From a bacterium (lineage in GTDB: Bacteria; Bacteroidota; Bacteroidia; Chitinophagales; Saprospiraceae): a stretch of 64,000 nt of DNA. The stretch's first letter is position 1. Every line of letters starts with the position of its first letter. Under the pieces are notes generated by a model that ran no database searches, had not been told where the DNA came from, and saw nothing but the letters and a program-made list of their open reading frames with translations. The position numbers and the translations under genes were made by a program. Positions 62,172 through 64,000 of this stretch are shown in pieces. The stretch spans positions 1 through 64,000 of the forward strand of contig JANSXW010000010.1 in assembly GCA_024742755.1 (NCBI GenBank). The letters are read 5' to 3'.

Positions 62172-64000
62172 TCGTTGATCCAGCCGCCCCCGCGGATCAC
62201 GCGGTAAGTGCCCCTGCCAGGGCCTTTAGGGTTGCGCCCGGATGAGCTGCTGTAATAATCGCTGTCGTACCAGTCTGAGCACCATTCCCAAACGTTGCCA
62301 CTCATATCATATAGCCCAAGCTCATTAGGCGATTTTTTACCAACTGGGTGTGTTTTGTTTCCGCTATTGTCATCGTACCACCAGCCCACGCTGCCCAAAT
62401 TATTGCTGCCCGAATACTTGTACCCCCGGCTGCGGCTGCCGCCACGGGCTGCGTACTCCCACTCCGCTTCTGTGGGCAGGCGGTAGCTCCCGCCCGTCAT
62501 CCGGTTTAGCTTCCTAATGAATTCCTGCACATCATTCCAGCTTACCTGTTCCACCGGGCAGCTCGAACAACCACTAAACTTGCTCGGGTTACTCCCCATC
62601 ACCGCCTCCCACTGCGCCTGCGTCACCTCGTATTTGCCAATGCGGTAGCTGCTCAGCTCTACACGGTGCGCCGGCTTCTCATCGTCATCACAATTACTTT
62701 GTTCCGAGGTGCAGCCCATCGTAAAGCTGCCGCCGGATACACGGACCATACTCCGCTCCAGCGCCTCTATGGGGGCAGGCAGGGCTGGCTTGCGCAGCGC
62801 TTCCAGCCGGCTGTGCGCCTCCCTGGCGTGTGCACCATCTGGGTAATCCCGCAAGTATGATTCATAGGAAGATACCGTGTTCTTGGCCTTCGCTTCTGAC
62901 CAGGCCGACAATTCGGACAGCTCAGCTAAGCGGCTGCGTGCCTCTCTGGCGTGTTCCCCATCCGGGTAGTCCTGAAGGTAAGACTCGTACGAAGATGCTG
63001 TATTACGCCGCCGCGCTTCTGACCAGGCTGACGATTCGGACAGCTCAGCTAACTTTTCCTCGCATTTTGATATGCCTGCCTTGGCTGCACTGTCATCTGA
63101 TACCAGGCCCAGAGCGCTCTTGTATTTGCCCAGCGCTCGCTCGTAGTTGCCCCGGTCATAGTTGCGCCCGGCTGACGCTATGATCGCATCGTACTCCTCC
63201 TGCTTTGAGTCAGATTCCGCTGCCTCTTCCGGCTCCTCTAATTCCGGGGAATCTTCAGCAACAGCTGCCACAGGGGTATCCCCGGCCGGACCTACAACCG
63301 ATAAAAACTCCGCCAATGCACCGGCCTCGTCTATGCGAAGCAGGCTGTCCCCACGGGACACTTGCGCATAACCACCTGAAAACAACCCCGCAGAGTCATA
63401 AACGGCCGGCAGCACATAGCTCTCAGATTCATCTGCATAACCCCACTTCCCGGAAGCATCCTGAACCGGCTGAAGCGTCGACCCTGAAGGGCTGCTCTGC
63501 AGCCACCATACCACACCAACTACCGTGGCAGCGGTGAGCAGGGCCACCAATAACAGCGGTAGCCATCTGCGGGGCTGCGGGGCTGCATCTGGACGGGGTG
63601 GTGGTTTGGGCACCGAGGCTTTAGCCATTCTCCGAACCGGAGGTTTCAACTCAGGGTCGGGTAGCGTTTGGTCTACAAGCGTCCCTTCTTTGTCCTTTGC
63701 CGTATCATTGGTTTTACCGCCCAGCCACTGGGCTTTGACACGGGCAGCCCTTTCTTCCGGTTTTTTGACCAGAAAAGCCGCAACAGCTTCTGCAAAAGGT
63801 TGTGGAATTTGTGCGGTCTCCGGTGGCAGGGGCGCATTCACGATCTGGTCAAAAAGCTCGCGGTCGCGAGCGGCACTACTGCCTTCCGCCCCCGCTGTAC
63901 GGAACGGCCGGTAGCCCAGAAAAAGCTCAAAGAGGAGCACGCCCGCCGACCACAGGTCAGCATTGAGGCGTATGGGCTTGCCCAGCAGTTGCTCGGGCGC
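62081..64000 (-). CDS. Ser/Thr protein kinase fused to repeats and a DGR-diversified FGE domain (5' end outside window)
   Basis: The frame stays open to the window edge. The first visible residues (APEQLLGKPIRLNADLWSAG, then VLLFELFLGYRPF) are the APE motif and subdomain IX of a Ser/Thr kinase, so the apparent start at 63940 (a GTG) is internal and the N-lobe lies beyond 64000. After the kinase C-lobe come a Pro-rich linker, one membrane segment (LPLLLVALLTAATVVGVVWWL, near 63500-63575), an acidic stretch, a TPR-like segment (NYDRGNYERALGKYKSALGL), two tandem 41-residue repeats (SSYESYLxDYPDGxHAREA), and an FGE domain (MVRVSGGSFTMGC, CPVEQVSWNDVQEFIRKLNRM, YRLPTEAEWEYAARGG, GNVWEWCSDWY). The last 91 bases are the DGR variable region. 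Predicted topology: cytoplasmic kinase, external diversified binding domain. Confidence 0.88.
   Translation of the reverse strand, partial: APEQLLGKPIRLNADLWSAGVLLFELFLGYRPFRTAGAEGSSAARDRELFDQIVNAPLPPETAQIPQPFAEAVAAFLVKKPEERAARVKAQWLGGKTNDTAKDKEGTLVDQTLPDPELKPPVRRMAKASVPKPPPRPDAAPQPRRWLPLLLVALLTAATVVGVVWWLQSSPSGSTLQPVQDASGKWGYADESESYVLPAVYDSAGLFSGGYAQVSRGDSLLRIDEAGALAEFLSVVGPAGDTPVAAVAEDSPELEEPEEAAESDSKQEEYDAIIASAGRNYDRGNYERALGKYKSALGLVSDDSAAKAGISKCEEKLAELSESSAWSEARRRNTASSYESYLQDYPDGEHAREARSRLAELSELSAWSEAKAKNTVSSYESYLRDYPDGAHAREAHSRLEALRKPALPAPIEALERSMVRVSGGSFTMGCTSEQSNCDDDEKPAHRVELSSYRIGKYEVTQAQWEAVMGSNPSKFSGCSSCPVEQVSWNDVQEFIRKLNRMTGGSYRLPTEAEWEYAARGGSRSRGYKYSGSNNLGSVGWWYDDNSGNKTHPVGKKSPNELGLYDMSGNVWEWCSDWYDSDYYSSSSGRNPKGPGRGTYRVIRGGGWINDARSCRASRRISFSPDYRYINLGFRLAAAP

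Noticed and set aside
51103..63000. True formylglycine-generating (sulfatase-activating) enzyme activity for the FGE-fold proteins
   Set aside because: The GFRCA Cys motif of catalytic members is replaced by GFRLA or GFRLC in all copies, and no sulfatase gene is nearby.
60066..64000. Hidden reverse transcriptase for the DGR
   Set aside because: I looked on both strands for an RT-sized frame with a YxDD-type motif near the template and elsewhere in the window and found none. All space is taken by other genes.

Overview
The window looks like a chromosomal segment of a Bacteroidota bacterium, most likely of the Saprospiria (Lewinella/Phaeodactylibacter-like) type. This is an inference from three things: promoters near some genes fit the Bacteroidota -33 TTTG / -7 TAnnTTTG pattern, there is an OmpA protein with thrombospondin type-3 repeats, and there are many secreted FGE-sulfatase-fold paralogues. 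No rRNA, tRNA or CRISPR array was recognised.

Layout. (1) 0.2-10.5 kb, + strand, housekeeping: lpdA; a molybdenum-cofactor/molybdate-uptake operon (moeA, moaC, a MobB-like/MobA fusion, modB, modC); an OmpA/TSP3 outer-membrane protein; mnmE. (2) 10.6-40 kb, a defence island built on a type 1 BREX system. An apparent 17-kb minus-strand operon carries a helicase-nuclease, an unrecognised 719-residue protein, brxA, brxB, brxC, pglX, an SH3 lipoprotein and a PD-(D/E)XK nuclease. It ends at a strong terminator at 21.4 kb. pglZ and brxL form a second minus-strand unit. Between the two halves sit a plus-strand three-gene cassette (unknown / ParB-fused OLD-like ATPase / TOPRIM-like protein), a small HTH protein and a lone AAA ATPase. 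Divergent from the helicase lies an RtcR-like sigma-54 activator with a CARF-like sensor. The shared intergenic region carries a near-consensus sigma-54 promoter for the BREX operon and paired repeats that could be the activator's binding sites.

(3) 40-51 kb, minus strand: two zinc-ribbon membrane proteins, a MITE-like element with perfect 18-bp inverted repeats, an unknown lipoprotein, a GYF_2 membrane protein, three secreted caspase-fold proteins (one with LysM), an ECF sigma factor with a membrane-anchored TPR partner, and a WD40-repeat protein.

(4) 51-64 kb, minus strand: a family of secreted proteins that share a previously unnamed N-terminal module of about 170 residues, mostly followed by non-catalytic FGE-sulfatase (C-type-lectin-like) domains. 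The window ends in a Ser/Thr kinase-TM-repeat-FGE fusion, cut by the window edge. Its last 91 bases differ from a nearby copy at 61530-61620 at 12 positions, and every one is an adenine of that copy's coding strand. This is the signature of a diversity-generating retroelement (DGR) template/variable-repeat pair. The template abuts a truncated HRDC-type DGR accessory gene, and no reverse transcriptase is present in the window.

The most interesting candidates are: (a) the DGR template/variable pair acting on a kinase-FGE fusion next to caspase genes; (b) sigma-54/CARF control of a BREX operon led by a helicase-nuclease pair; (c) the ParB-ATPase/TOPRIM cassette embedded in BREX.
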